Shown: positions 1 through 11,298 of the stretch, in pieces
Layout of the letters: every line of letters starts with the position of its first letter
Numbering within the stretch: the first letter of the stretch is position 1
NCBI GenBank assembly: GCA_019828545.1
Contig: JACVRA010000109.1
Span: 1-64,000, forward strand
DNA: 64,000 bases
Reading direction: 5' to 3'
Source of the DNA: Paracamarosporium sp. OC-R06-R3
Taxonomy: Eukaryota; Ascomycota; Dothideomycetes; Pleosporales; Didymosphaeriaceae
Made by a program: the position numbers and the translations under genes
Notes under the pieces: model-generated
Database searches by the model: none
Told to the model about the DNA's origin: nothing
Seen by the model: only the letters and a program-made list of their open reading frames with translations

Positions 1-32
1 TGGAGTGGCGACTCGCTACGTAGTTACGTTAC

Positions 33-194
33 CTGATTGTATCGAATCACCTTTTCACGAAATTTCCTATTTTCGAGCGCCAGCTTGACATGGTTTCCTT
101 TCCAATAGTCATGAAAGAACTCGTCAGACACTTCGTCTTTCTTTTTCAGGCACAATTGGACCCTGATGCATGGGATGCTTGTAGGCTCGCCCAT
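33..194 (-). CDS. EthD-domain protein, 5' exon (partial)
   Basis: The first exon encodes about 54 residues beginning MGEPTSIPC and matching the start of the EthD fold: a beta strand, then the E-V-S-x-E-x-F-H-D-Y-W-x-x-x-H signature (EVSDEFFHDYWKGNH). EthD-like proteins in fungi are small dimeric alpha/beta-barrel enzymes of aromatic or polyketide tailoring and degradation; the substrate here is unknown. Frame continuation would stop only three codons later at 24-26. The sequence after the glutamine codon reads GTAACG, a plausible 5' splice donor, so the gene most likely continues by splicing beyond the left window edge. The ATG at 192-194 was chosen because upstream in-frame residues are not family-like. 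It lies on the same strand as the AtuA gene, 394 bp away. Confidence 0.7.
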
Positions 195-588
195 TTTGTT
201 TGACTGTAATTCAACAATATTGATTAAAGATAATTGCGTCGTAACTGAATTATAAATGGATGTTTTTGTATGCATAGTACATTATGTACGCATGCAAAGC
301 ACACACATGCGTATGGAGAAAGTTATCCGAACGCCCGGACGAGGCTGAACGACCCCGCAGTAGACCTTTACATTTCCTTGGGCCAGGGTATGTGTTAAAT
401 TCGCCAAGGAAGACTAGAAATGAGTTACTGTGTACGAAGGAGCTCGTTGATATTGACGATTCGGTCACAGCGCTGAGGCCACTCAGGGTGGATAGTTAAT
501 GAAAATGAGCTCCTTCGTAGATACTCTCACAAATCATCTCTTCGCAAAAGAGATTACGTGGCAACTATAGTAAGATTGATTAAATATC
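195..588. other. Intergenic, EthD gene / AtuA gene
   Basis: About 390 bp between two same-strand genes: 3' flank of the AtuA-type gene and promoter side of the EthD gene. No coding or RNA feature was seen. Confidence 0.5.
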
Positions 589-2517
589 TCAGATTGTGCC
601 TCTCTCGTAGAACACTTTGGGTATATCCACCACCTTGCACCTGATGTATTCACACACGTTTTTCCCAAGTATATCGTAGCTTGAGCTCGAGTTCGCACCG
701 CGGTCCAAATGGTCCCTCAGCAAAAAGTGTACAGCGTTCAGAGAAGGGAGTTCGAATCGATCAATTTTCTTTCCAGTATCTTCTTCTTCTAACAGCTCTC
801 GCAGTCTATTTACCGATAGAAGAGAACGGAGCCAATCCCATTCGTCTGGGTGTCGCACAAAGAGACCGAGATTACAGTCTGACGATTTATCGCCGGACCG
901 TCCATGAACGATGTGACCTAGAGGTGCGCGCAAGGTGGGGCCCCACGAGTCGGGTGACACAGGTGACAGTGTGTCATAAGATTCCTGTTGTCGTGGATAC
1001 GTGACCGTATTAGTCGGTGGTGGAATCGATATAGTCTTTCCGTCGAATGTATGTACCTTATGATCGATCCTATCCTGCGGGAACAATGCTACCCAATATT
1101 CGAAGAATGGCTTCCCAATACTCTGGCGCAAGTCCATGGCTGGAGTACCTCCAGGATAGCCCTGTAGGCAGTTTTCTATACACCATTTTGCGAAACTAGG
1201 AGTATCAGGTGCAACACCCTTGAGAGATCCTGCAGACATGATGTCTGGGTTTGTGCTCTGCGCGAAAATGCGAAGGTCTACTGTCGCACTTGCTTGGTTT
1301 TTCGGGTTTTCGGCAACGGATCCGGTGACATTAAAAGTCAACGTCTTGAAATCTTTGCGATAAATTCCAATTGACTCTAACGTCTGTCTCTTTACTAGCT
1401 CAGCTTTTTCGAGAACGTCAAGGCCAGTGAGAAAGAAATGAACCTCCGCTTGCCAACCGCCACGAGCAGTGATACCGATCTTGGTAGTAGGTGGAGGAGG
1501 CAGCCCAACAACGCCAGTGACTCACACACGGTCCTGTCCTTCCTCGTTTAATTTTATACCGTCAATGCGCGCTGTGACATCGGAGTTGTAGTATAGTGGC
1601 CCTTGGATCTCGTATAGCAACTGTGCGGTAACCGTCCGCACATTCACTATCCCGCCTGCGGTATTTTCCTTGGTGATTACGAATTCGCCATTCACTTCAA
1701 TCTCTCCGATAGGAAAGCTAAGATTAGTACAGTTGTTTGCATACAGGAGCTCTTCCTTAAAACCTGTATAGTACCCTCCAGTAACGTAAGAACTGCATTC
1801 GAGCAGGTGACCTGCCATAAGCGCATGCGCTAATTCTGTGAAATCCTCGCGACCCCAGTTGTGATACCACATAGCCGCACCTACGACAGGGGCAGCATCT
1901 GCAACGCGCCCGCAGATAACAATGTCAGCGCCCTGACGGAGCGCTTCAGCGATGCCAACACCGCCAAGATAAGCCTGTGCGCACACCGGCCCTACACCCC
2001 ACTGGTCGATTGGGGTATCTGAGGGCAAGGAGGGAAACTTTTCCTCACTCTTTAGCATTTTTGAGAATTGCGCGGTCACATCGTCGCCCGTCACCCATGA
2101 CACCTTCAGGTCCGTTCCATGATCATTCACAAGCTCTTGGACGATCTTCGCCATGGCTTCGGGGTCACAAGAACCTGCGTTGACGGCTAACCTCTGCTTA
2201 TTCTTGGCGATATCGTGAATTGCTGGTTTGAGAGCGGAGATGAAAGACATCTCGAAGGCATCTTGCTCATCGTTTGCTGCCCGAGATGCGCGCTCGTTGC
2301 CTCGGAATGTCATACTAATTTCGCTGATCCAGTCACCAAAGAGTACTGAATATGTCAACCAGCCTGCTAATATATGAACATTGTTCTGCGCACCGTGAAT
2401 ACTAGGATCTTTTGCAAGATCCTGGATTGAACGAAAGCGGTCGAAAACCCCACCAGAAACACCGGCGATCTTTAGCACGCGACGTGAGCCGCCATTGACC
2501 TCTGGCTTTCGATCCAT
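589..2517 (-). pseudogene. AtuA / DUF1446 family gene interrupted by an in-frame TGA
   Basis: One uninterrupted frame of 642 codons from ATG at 2515-2517 to the stop at 589-591, except for a TGA at 1522-1524. The N-terminal part (about 331 residues) has AtuA hallmarks: a glycine-rich start (IAGVSGGVFDR), GDWISEISMT, LAVNAGSCD and WVTGDDVT. After the TGA the same frame continues with VTGVVGLPPPPTTK and the AtuA C-terminal domain (APLGHIVHGRSGDKSSD, RCKVVDIP). Total length equals that of intact fungal members. No GT-AG intron removes the TGA without deleting the conserved proline-rich segment. A C-to-T change in CGA would explain it, as would a sequencing error; readthrough is less likely because the stop context is not UGA-CUA. 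AtuA proteins occur in acyclic-terpene utilisation loci; their exact reaction is not settled. Confidence 0.8.
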
Positions 2518-3117
2518 CTGTAAATTCAGGATCATAATAATCACAATAATTCGCCGAATCAAGTGATCAGGGTTTATTGAGTCGAGAGCGGGCGATATAT
2601 GACTGTACGTGTGGTGTGTCCTGGAGGATCACGACTCGTGAAAATGACCCAGTCTGAACCAAGATGATAACTTCCACATTGCCTCAACTCGAGTAATCGC
2701 AGAAGTCCAGGGGGCACTTGGAAGACCGCGCTGATACACGTTTCCGTTGATCCACCAGAGCGTATCGACAATGGCTAGCGAACGAGACATGGCTTTGCGC
2801 ATGGTATGTGGGGTAGAGGCATTTTGAACCGGCGGGTGACGAATACCGCGTTTGGTGTCGGGAAATGGGAAAAATGGAAGATGCAGGTCCGGCAGAGGCG
2901 CGGAGACAACGCGCTAAGGACCCCCTCAAGTTGAGCGAGTCATGACTCTTTGACCACGGTATAGTAATTTGATCTCTAACTGTACCATACCCGTCAACCC
3001 GCAATTGATCATAATGAGAATACCCATTTTCCAAGGAGAGTAGGTCTGGGTTTCCGTCTTTGCAGGTATATTTCGTGCATGGACCGTTGACGGTTTTATT
3101 GATCAGTGTCACTAGAC
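2518..3117. other. Divergent intergenic region, AtuA gene / P450
   Basis: 600 bp between divergently transcribed genes, presumably a shared promoter region. A 95-codon open frame on the minus strand (2629-2913, internal ATG near 2803, residues such as AIVDTLWWINGN) looks somewhat protein-like but matches no family I recognise and has no clear start upstream. It is not called as a gene. Confidence 0.4.
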
Positions 3118-4818
3118 ATGGCAGTGTTGAAATGGAATGAGCTGCGGTTTGCGCATTATCAGCCTGGTGAGACAGTAGCTATATTCACTGGTCTATTGGT
3201 AAATACTCGTTCAAAGCATACCGTCTATTGTGAATTAATAGCGAGCAGTTCTTTCTTTACGTTTTCGTAAACGCGATATATCGATTATATTTGCACCCAC
3301 TGGCAAAATATCCTGGTCCCCTTCTCGCAAGATTGACTCCAGTAAGTGTGACATCATATAATTTGGGCTGTAGCGCTTACAATCTCTAGATTCCGATAAC
3401 ATGGAGTTTGCTGCGTGGCCGCATCCCATTCTATGTGAAAGCTTGTCACGACAAGTATGGCCCCATCGTGCGAGTAGCCCCCAATGAACTTTGTTTTGAC
3501 GAAGAATCCGCGTGGAAAGACATTTATGGCTCGCGCGGGCTGGGCCATAAGAATTTCCAGAAAGATCCAATTCACGTTGGATCGATCGCAGCAGTCCATG
3601 GCGCATCTACAATCACTATGGCGGGGGACGACGATCATGCTCGTCAGCGGCGAGCACTATCACATGCGTTTTCCACCAAAGCATTACTCGAGCAGGAGTA
3701 TATCGTCATGAAATATGTCGAGACGTTTTCTCAAAAGATGCAGGAGTTCGCCCGTGGAGATGGAATTGTTGATATCACGGACTGGTTCGCATATACCACT
3801 TTTGATGTCATTGGTGAACTGGCATTGGGAGAGCCATTTGGCTGTCTGCACAGTGGTAGGTTTTGTGTATTCGCACATGCTAAAAATCACCTGACCGGTA
3901 ACAGAGGACTTCCGGTTTTGGGTCCCCCTCATTAGCGAGTCGATCAAGGCTGGCGCTATTGAGCAAGCCACTCGCCGTGTTAGCCAGACTGGCAGCCCGC
4001 TTCAACGCTTCCTCCAGTGGTGCATTCCCAAACATGTCGCGGATAGTCGAAAGCAACACTTAGATTACAGCAGAGAGAAGATCCTAAAGCGTATGGAAAC
4101 ACAGACGAACAACCGCGACTTCTTACATTACGTTATTAAACAGGAGCAAAAAGGTGACCTGAATCTCGGTGAAGTCATCGTAAATGGCGCATTGTTCATT
4201 ATAGCTGGAACAGAAACCACCGCTGGCTTCCTAACCGGTCTCTTCAATCTTGTTACCCGGAATGAGAACAAGCACATCCTTGATAGACTTACTACAGAAA
4301 TTCGCTCTTCATTCCGATCAGATACAGAGCTTCATTTCGAAGATCTTAGTAAACTACCCTATATGACTGCTGTCATAGAAGAAGGACTGCGGATGTTTCC
4401 TTCAGCACCTATTGGATTTGTCCGCACAGTTCCTGAAGGTGGCGATACTGTTTCCGGCGAGTTCATCCCTAGCGGAACTACCGTATCTGTCTGCATGTGG
4501 GCAGCTACCAAATCTGAGCGAAACTTCCATGATCCATACGTGTTCCGTCCAGAGCGATGGTTGGATCGTGAAAACAATCAGACTGACAAGCTCGGAGCCA
4601 GTAACCCATTCTCGTTGGGTCCAAGGGGTTGCATCGGCCGAAACTTATCATACATGGAGATGAGATTGATCATCGCGAAACTACTGTGGCATAACGATGT
4701 CGAGATGTATGGAGATAACGAGGTCTGGAATCCGAAGAATGAGTATGAGAATATGGTGGTTTACAATAACTGGATCAAGCCGGGTCTGAAGCTGAAATTA
4801 ACGCCGAGAAATCCCTAA
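3118..4818 (+). CDS. Cytochrome P450 (CYP65/isotrichodermin C-15 hydroxylase type)
   Basis: Predicted exons 3118-3198, 3249-3341, 3390-3855 and 3905-4818 give 517 residues, the normal size of a microsomal fungal P450. The N-terminal hydrophobic anchor spans the first intron ([11 protein letters not shown] then [17 protein letters not shown]) and is followed by the proline hinge [12 protein letters not shown]. Other motifs are the I-helix AGTETT (about residue 315), the ExxR motif EEGLR (about 374), FRPERW (about 428) and the haem loop [10 protein letters not shown] with Cys near 456. Family resemblance is to monooxygenases of the isotrichodermin hydroxylase group that act on terpenoid or polyketide skeletons; the substrate is unknown. 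Intron phases agree at every junction. The exact acceptor of intron 1 (3245 or 3248) is the least certain point. It is divergent from the AtuA-type gene. Confidence 0.88.
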
Positions 4819-5118
4819 GGGGTTATGAGATAGCGACTTTATATTGCAAATAAAGATCACAGCGCAAGTCCTTGACCAACAAATAGTACCTGAACGGGTT
4901 TATGCCTACACCATTTAAAAATGCGTAGCTTGTTCTAGTATTCGCTTCCTTTCATCGCAAAATTATTCATCGAGGCTAGGATCACATTAGAAAATAAGGT
5001 ATCTTGAATATAGTGTGCATACAGGCTACAACAATGTCAACATTTTCCAAGCTGGACAAATTTGAAACACATAAACACCACTTCGTATTTACCCAAAGTT
5101 GAAAAATGCTCCTCAATT
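4819..5118. other. Convergent intergenic region, P450 / VOC gene
   Basis: 300 bp AT-rich spacer between converging genes, presumably carrying both 3' ends. Nothing else was recognised. Confidence 0.4.
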
Positions 5119-5731
5119 TCATTTATTTGCCATCAGATGTTCGAAACTGCAACTCAGAAGCTCCACCACGTTTCCCCAAGGATCGCGCACATACGCTGCC
5201 TGATCCTCGCCTCCCATGCTCACTGTTTCCCCAACTTGATCCCCGCCATTTTCGAGCACCCTCTTTATTGCACCTTCTACATCTGGTGCTGTAACAGCAA
5301 TGTGGAAAAATCCTGTCTTGGCGTATTCAAAATCTCGCGATGGCTGATTTGGTGGATTGATAAATTCAAAAACCTCGAATCCTACGCTATTGCCTGTACC
5401 CAACCACGCAATCTTGACTTTGTGCAGATTGGAATCATAAATCTTAAAGATGGGTGCGTCTTGCGTCTCAGCGCGGTTTGTCATGCGGTCGTTCCTGTAC
5501 ATAGCCCTCGGATCAGTTTTATGTAAATACACACTAACTGCATTGTGAAGTATTTGATTATTCCAATTGTTTTTGGATTTATGAAGAGTGGGAGTTCCAG
5601 GATTTGGTTGAGGGGAGAACTAACCGTAGCCTTCTAAAACCGAATACTTTTCCATACCACTCGACGGCTTTGTCGCAATCGGGAACGGAGATGGCGACGT
5701 GGTTGAAGACGTGATTGTGCTGACGTGACAT
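5119..5731 (-). CDS. VOC (glyoxalase/bleomycin-resistance/dioxygenase) family protein
   Basis: Two exons, 5625-5731 and 5119-5494, join in phase to 160 residues. The start reads MSRQHNHVFNHVAISVPDCD, with the VOC opening strand and histidine (FNHVAISV), then AVEWYGKVFGF. The second half repeats the fold with TGFFHIAVTAPDVEGA and ends in DPWGNVVELLS, where the Glu is the usual metal ligand. VOC proteins are metal-dependent isomerases, epimerases or ring-cleaving dioxygenases; this short one-domain form cannot be assigned a substrate. The 130-bp intron is long for this window. The gene sits inside the oxidoreductase-rich segment and converges on the P450, so a role in the same pathway is possible but inferred only from position. 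Confidence 0.85.
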
Positions 5732-6470
5732 TTACACAAAGATATAACCCAGTTGTGCGCGGACTGTTCGTGTGTATTGCCGAGGCTTGTTTCGTGGTTG
5801 TCAGCCAGGTTCAATTAATCAGGAAACACTCTGTAAGGTCGAATAACTTTGTCGTCACGGTGTAGAAATGTTCGATCGAAAAGCTAAACAATTTTTAGGA
5901 ATATGAGTATAATCAGAGTCGCCAACAATGCAGCTGCATTCTAACACGAGCTTTAGCGGGAATAGTCAGGCATAGCAGCGGATGGTTCTAATCATAACAA
6001 GGATATTCTTTTCCTTGCACTATATCTCTTCAGCGATAACAATGGCGAAATCTCGTTTTGTAACGGCACATGCAGGGAACGTATCCGGAAGTTTGTTTTC
6101 CTGGACCCTTTCGCCTACGTCATTAGTTTGCGGGGTGCATCAGTAGTGAATGATCTAGTGGGGTGACCGCAGCGATGGGCTGTGGATCTGCGGGAGCGAC
6201 AAAATCTCTGTTACTTTTTGTGTTCTATGTACGCTTCGCGGTTGAACATATCCCATGGCGCCTGTGTACTACCGTGCTGAGTGGCTCGTTACACAAAACA
6301 CACCATCAACAAGCCTATAGGCACAGTCAGCTATTAAGCGCAATCTGGTGAGGGAAAGCAACGGATATCTTTCAGATAAATAGAAGAGCACAGTATAGTT
6401 TGTATCACGTGTCGGATTCTTGCTTACACTTCGAGCTCGTCTATTTAATTCGTTACTTATCGTTGCAAAC
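5732..6470. other. Divergent intergenic region, VOC gene / SDR
   Basis: About 740 bp of AT-rich sequence between divergent genes; likely contains both promoters. Short open frames inside have no family resemblance. Confidence 0.4.
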
Positions 6471-7271
6471 ATGAAAGACGTTGCGTCAAAGACAGCCTTG
6501 ATAACAGGGGGCGGGACTGGAATCGGTCTTGCTTTAGCCCTTCAACTCGCCGCAGAAGGGTCTAATATCGTCGTCTCATCTACGAGCAAAGAACGCCTCG
6601 CAGCAGGAGCGCAACAAATCCGTGATGCGTCCCCCAACGTCAAGGTTCTCGACATCGTCTGCGACGTCTCGGATAGGCAGTCTGTCCGAAACCTGAAAGA
6701 AGAGATCAGAAAAGCCAATCTACAGGTCGACATACTTGTCTGCAACGCTGGTGTCACCACAAGCGGCGATTACTACTTACACCGAGATGAAGACTGGGAT
6801 TGGGTATATGGTGTTGTGCTCAACGGAACTACCTATTGCATCCAAACTTTCTACCCAGATATGGTGGCCCGAGGCTCAGGGCATATCGTCATTAATGGAT
6901 CTCAAGCGGGCATGGTGCCGAACTGGGTGACTTTACATGGACCATACACTTCTGCGAAGGCTGCTGTACACGCGTTGGGAGCCGCGATGCGTCCCGAAGC
7001 AGCGAGTCATGGTGTTGGAGTGACTACTGTTGTCATTGCCGGAACACAGACCGAGATTATGCAGAGTGAGAGGAGCCGGCCACAAAGGTTCGGTGAGCCT
7101 TTGAGAGTTGAGGTGGCAAGAAGGGCGGCAAGGAGAGTACCACCGAGCGAGGTAGCAGAGAAGATCGTCATGGGGATCAAAGAGGATCGAGGATGGGTGG
7201 CTACACATCCAGACTTGAAGGATAGGACCAAACAGTATTTCGATGAGATTCTCGCTGCTTATGATCAGTAA
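6471..7271 (+). CDS. Short-chain dehydrogenase/reductase (SDR), classical type
   Basis: Intronless, 266 residues. The ATG at 6471 is placed 12 residues before the Rossmann motif TGGGTGIG; the frame is open further upstream but that part is not family-like. NAD(P)-binding is shown by CDVSD and CNAG (about residues 64 and 92), and catalysis by a serine in NGSQAG and the YTSAK motif near residue 160. Classical SDRs oxidise or reduce alcohols and ketones on small molecules; cofactor preference and substrate cannot be decided here. The next gene downstream converges on it and is another SDR of different sequence, so this is not a tandem duplicate. One of three SDRs within 5 kb. Confidence 0.87.
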   Translation: MKDVASKTALITGGGTGIGLALALQLAAEGSNIVVSSTSKERLAAGAQQIRDASPNVKVLDIVCDVSDRQSVRNLKEEIRKANLQVDILVCNAGVTTSGDYYLHRDEDWDWVYGVVLNGTTYCIQTFYPDMVARGSGHIVINGSQAGMVPNWVTLHGPYTSAKAAVHALGAAMRPEAASHGVGVTTVVIAGTQTEIMQSERSRPQRFGEPLRVEVARRAARRVPPSEVAEKIVMGIKEDRGWVATHPDLKDRTKQYFDEILAAYDQ

Positions 7272-7586
7272 CGCGAGTAACTATACTTCTCTCAGCGCTC
7301 AATGTATATATGTGTTATTAAACACAAAGGACACTCCGCCTTAAGATAAGTTGAGGTATACATCCTCATCACAGAGCATGGAAAGTCTCATGTCCAAGAT
7401 GTTCTTATGATTGTATACACAGAGGTTTCATCTAATATAGGCCTCTGAAACTGTGCTAATCGAAAGCGTTATTGGAGACAGCCAACCGATAGTTCTAGGG
7501 AAGCTCGGTACACAGAATGATACTGGCTAAACGTGTCATTGAATTGTTGACTATAACTGAGTGCTGTTCATAGAATCGTCAAACTT
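7272..7586. other. Convergent intergenic region, SDR / SDR
   Basis: 315 bp between converging SDR genes; presumably 3' UTRs only. Confidence 0.4.
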
Positions 7587-8399
7587 CTAGCAGACCCATC
7601 CACCATCAATTATCTGCACAGTGCCGGTAATGTACTGTGTATCGTCGCTCAATAGCCATGCGATGAGCGCTCCGACTTCTTGGGGTGTTCCCCGACGCAT
7701 AATCTGTTGTTTCCATACCTGCTCTCCCCCTCTGGCTTTTACAGACGCTTGCTGCATAGGTCCATCGATCAACCCACTGCTTTTGTCAGCATTCTGCCAA
7801 CCGGCCTCGTACCACATAAGGACTTACGGTGCTATACAATTCACTCGAATTTCCCGGTCACCAACCTCTTTCGCTGCTGTGCGTGAAAGCCCTATCACTG
7901 CATGTTTAGAGGCAGTATATGCAGCATTCTTTGGAAACCCGATAACACCACAGATGGAAGCGGCATTGACTAGACTCCCCTTCTCGTTCATGTTTTGCAG
8001 CTGGGCTCTCATGCAGTGCATGACACCGTGCAGATTTACATCTAATACAAAATGCCAATCTTCATTATTCAAGTCTTCGACTCTCTCCTTGTTAATTACT
8101 TTGGGAACAACACCAGCGAGGTTGACCGCACCATCCAGCATGCCAAAGGTCTCCACCGTTTTCGCTATCCAGGCATTGACTTGTTCATCTTTTCGAACGT
8201 CGACTGTGGTGACTAAGACTTTTCCTGTGCTAACCTTCTCAATCTCAGCAGCCTTTTCCTTCAGTGCGGCCTCGTTCACATCCGCGACGGACAGGTACGC
8301 GCCTTGCCGAGCGAGTAGTAGAGATGTTTCATATCCAATACCTGATGCCGCACCTGTGAGGACGATAACTTTGCCTTTGATGTCATAGTCCACAGGCAT
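7587..8399 (-). CDS. Short-chain dehydrogenase/reductase (SDR)
   Basis: Two exons, 7828-8399 and 7587-7776, separated by a 51-bp intron (GTAAGT donor, CTGAC branch, GCAG acceptor), give 253 residues. The intron splits the conserved NCIAPGLIDGPM block and the reading phase is restored exactly. Motifs are TGAASGIG near residue 15, NLAGVVPK (variant of NNAG), a serine in NAASICG, YTASK as catalytic Tyr/Lys, and IIDGGW at the C terminus. The overall look is FabG/3-oxoacyl reductase-like, as in many SDRs of catabolic and secondary metabolism. It starts at MPVDYDIKGK; the longer upstream frame is not family-like. It is divergent from the zinc alcohol dehydrogenase at 8971. Confidence 0.9.
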
Positions 8400-8970
8400 T
8401 TCGAATGTAGAGTGGGAGATAACCGGATGATAGTGGAAGCGGGACAGAAAAAGGAACAATGCTTTCTTTTCTGAGAATTAACTGATCGCTTTTTCCTTTG
8501 TGTTAATGTATGTTGTTGATTATTTGTTGATTATTTGTCCCTGATAGCTGCCATTGTTGCAAATTGTGTCAACTCATGCGACGGCGTCCGTCAAGCCCGG
8601 AGAGCCTTTTCCGCGTATCTGTCAGGAGAAATAGGAAACAAGCGTACCAGGGACTATGTTGCCGTTGCAAAGTTGGCAGTCCAATAACGGAAGACGAAAG
8701 GCACGCGGAAGATGATATTGTGGGGTAGAACTCGAGTTGGACGGTATTGGGGAAGTGCGGGGCGAGCTAGCGATTCGCCCCTTGTGAGGGATCAAGCTAC
8801 TACACGGAAGTGCACTCCCACAATGCGACCATCCAGCAATGGACATGCCTATGAATCCAAAAGCACATGAGTTGTACAGTATGAGTGAGTCAAGGGTTTT
8901 CGGTGGAGTGTTCACCGCTTGAGCTGGTGTCTCCTTGCCAGCAACGAAACACTTGTAAAGAAAGATGTTC
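8400..8970. other. Divergent intergenic region, SDR / ADH
   Basis: 571 bp between divergent genes, a likely bidirectional promoter. It holds a directly repeated TTGTTGATTATTTG element near 8513-8537. No gene was seen. Confidence 0.4.
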
Positions 8971-10107
8971 ATGAAGGCAGCACAATGGGACTCGGTGAGT
9001 ACATTCTAGCTTCTCATGCCTATTCTAACTTTTCTGGACGAACTAGGCCCAGCAAAAGGTCGTAGTTAATGAAGTTCCCAAACCAAAGCCGGGTCCCAAC
9101 CAGTTCCTCATCAAGCTGGCATCCGCGTCCCTGTGCCATTCCGATCTTATGTCCATGGCCATGCCTCACGAACAGCCCATAACCATCGGTCACGAAGGCG
9201 CCGGTTACATTGAGGAAATCCACCCTACTGTGGAGAGCAAAGGCTTCAAGGTGGGCGATGGTGTCGGATTCACCTACATTGTGAATTACTGCAATGAATG
9301 CGAGGGCTGCGCGATACATAACAATCATTGTTTGAACAAGAAAAGTCGTGTATGCGGGTTTGATGAGCCAGGGTTGTTTGCGGAGTATGCGGCAGTTGAT
9401 GCAACGAGCTGCATAATCCTGCCGGAACAACTTCCACCGGAGACGTCGAGCCCTATCTTTTGTGGTGGTATAACAGGTTTGTGAAAAGAACTGGGGTTTT
9501 GAGCTTTTCGCATCCGCTGACAGGGTTAGCTTTTCACTGCGTCGATTCATGTGAGCTCGAGCCCGGTCAGTGGCTAGCCATTGTTGGTTGTGGTGGGCTC
9601 GGTCAACTAGCTATCCAATACGCAAAAGCCATGGGCTTCAAGGTCATTGGTGTTGACATTAACGATCACATTCTCTCGACTGCAACGTCACAAGGCGCTG
9701 ATGCCATCTTCAATAGCCGTACTAATCCGAACTATATTGAAGAAGCCGAAACTTTCATGGATCGTGGGCCAAACAAGGGTGCTGACGCAGTCGCGGTATT
9801 CAGCGCAGCCACAGCCGCCTATAAGGGTGCACCATCTCTCGTCAGACTTGGCGGTATTATCATGGTGGTGGGGCTTCCAGCTGAGGGAGTGACATTCAAC
9901 GCTTTAGACATTGCGAGAGGGACGTACAGGGTCAAAGGAGAGAGTACAGGCATTCCAAGGAGGATGAAGAAAGCTATTGATTTCACAGCGAAACACCACA
10001 TCAAACCAGAGATTGAGATACATAAGAGTCTGAATGCGGTCAACAGTATGGTTGAGAGGATGAAGAGGGGCGAGCTTACGAGACGGCAAGTCGTGCAATT
10101 TGTCTAG
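8971..10107 (+). CDS. Zinc-dependent alcohol dehydrogenase (MDR family)
   Basis: Exons 8971-8994, 9047-9476 and 9524-10107 give 345 residues, the usual length of ADH1-type medium-chain dehydrogenases. The first exon encodes only eight residues (MKAAQWDS). Catalytic zinc ligands are visible as Cys in SLCHSD and in GHEGAG; the structural zinc lobe is NYCNECEGC with a further Cys in NNHC. The nucleotide site is GCGGLGQ. Such enzymes interconvert primary or secondary alcohols and aldehydes with NAD(P). Both introns are about 50 bp with good branch sites and keep phase. The neighbours are SDRs on either side; together they could run successive alcohol/ketone oxidations on one substrate, which is inference. 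Confidence 0.9.
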
Positions 10108-10191
10108 ATCTTTATGTTCAATGAAGCCCATATTCACTTTGAACCGTTTTCACGATCATTTTGTAGTTAAAATGTTACTAATGAGACTGGT

Positions 10192-11298
10192 CTAATAAGT
10201 CGCAGGCACAATCGACATACGTCCACCATCAGATATGAGTATATTCCCGTCTACAGCCATTCGTCAACGCGGGGATGCACAGGAAACGCCTCTTTCCACT
10301 TACTTGTGTATGCGCCAGCTCTACTACACATGAATATCAGCGCACCGCCAGCATCTTCCTCGGTTCCAGCTCGTGTCAGAGGTACCACGTCTGGTGAGAC
10401 TGAGCCTTCTTGTGATATATCCTTATCTCCCATCAATCCCTACGGGTTTTAGCAGCTAGTATTCTTTCTAGCTAGATAAAAACATACCTTGCTCATATCG
10501 CTCGGATAGACACCGGGGCAAAAGCAGTTCGCACGGATGTCAAGTCGCCAGTCGGCAAGCATCGTCGAGAGCTGCTTGACTATGTGTATAATCTAAACTC
10601 GCAGTCATTCCTATGTTTGTGCCCTATTTGATTTGGATCATCGAAAACAACAACTTACCGCCATCTTACTCCCCGCATACGCAAATCCCATTCCCGGCCT
10701 CCTACTCATTGCACCAATACTTCCCGTAATGATAAACTGACTCTTAACGCCTATACTTTTCGCAACGTCACTCTTGTTACCCTTGCCCAACAGTCCCAAG
10801 AATGCAACGAACGTATAGAAGCATGCTGTTGTGTTCACCTCAAATGGCTGTGTAAACTCTTCCATTGGCGTATCCCACAGATACTTTTGCACTTCTTCGA
10901 GACTAGGTTTGCGGTCCGTAGGTATACTATACACATTCGGGCCCGTCGCACCAGAATTGGCAATCACACAGTTAACAAAGCCACATTCTTTTTCAACGTG
11001 CGCAACGGCTGCTGAGAGGGAATCTTTGGAAGTGATATCGCATTGAATTGGCACAATGATATCTGATGATTGAGAGGCCACGGATTCAAGAGCGGGGAGA
11101 TGTCTGCCGAGGATGTAGACTCTAGCTGCATGGTTTGAGGCAAGAGTTTTAGCGAACATGGCGCCGATTCCTAGAGATTTTTATCAGATGATTGGCAGTT
11201 TGATTAGAGTGTGAACATGGTCTACCGGAACCACCACCAGTGATCACGAAGATCATACCCTTTACGCTAAAGAGGTTGCTGATCTCGAGGTTTGACAT
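10192..11298 (-). CDS. Short-chain dehydrogenase/reductase (SDR), five exons
   Basis: Exons 11226-11298, 10659-11170, 10488-10592, 10304-10439 and 10192-10250 join in phase to 294 residues. Motifs in order are TGGGSGIG (split by intron 1), CDITS, IANSGATG, a serine in ITGSIG, YAGSK, and NILISDGG near the end. The third exon starts after TTTAG at 10593; this choice restores the conserved run IVKQLSTMLADW, whereas later acceptors would delete it. The protein resembles fungal SDRs of secondary metabolism with a long insertion between the NSG and the catalytic serine. The stop lies only 84 bp from the converging ADH stop, so the two 3' UTRs almost certainly overlap. Confidence 0.86.
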
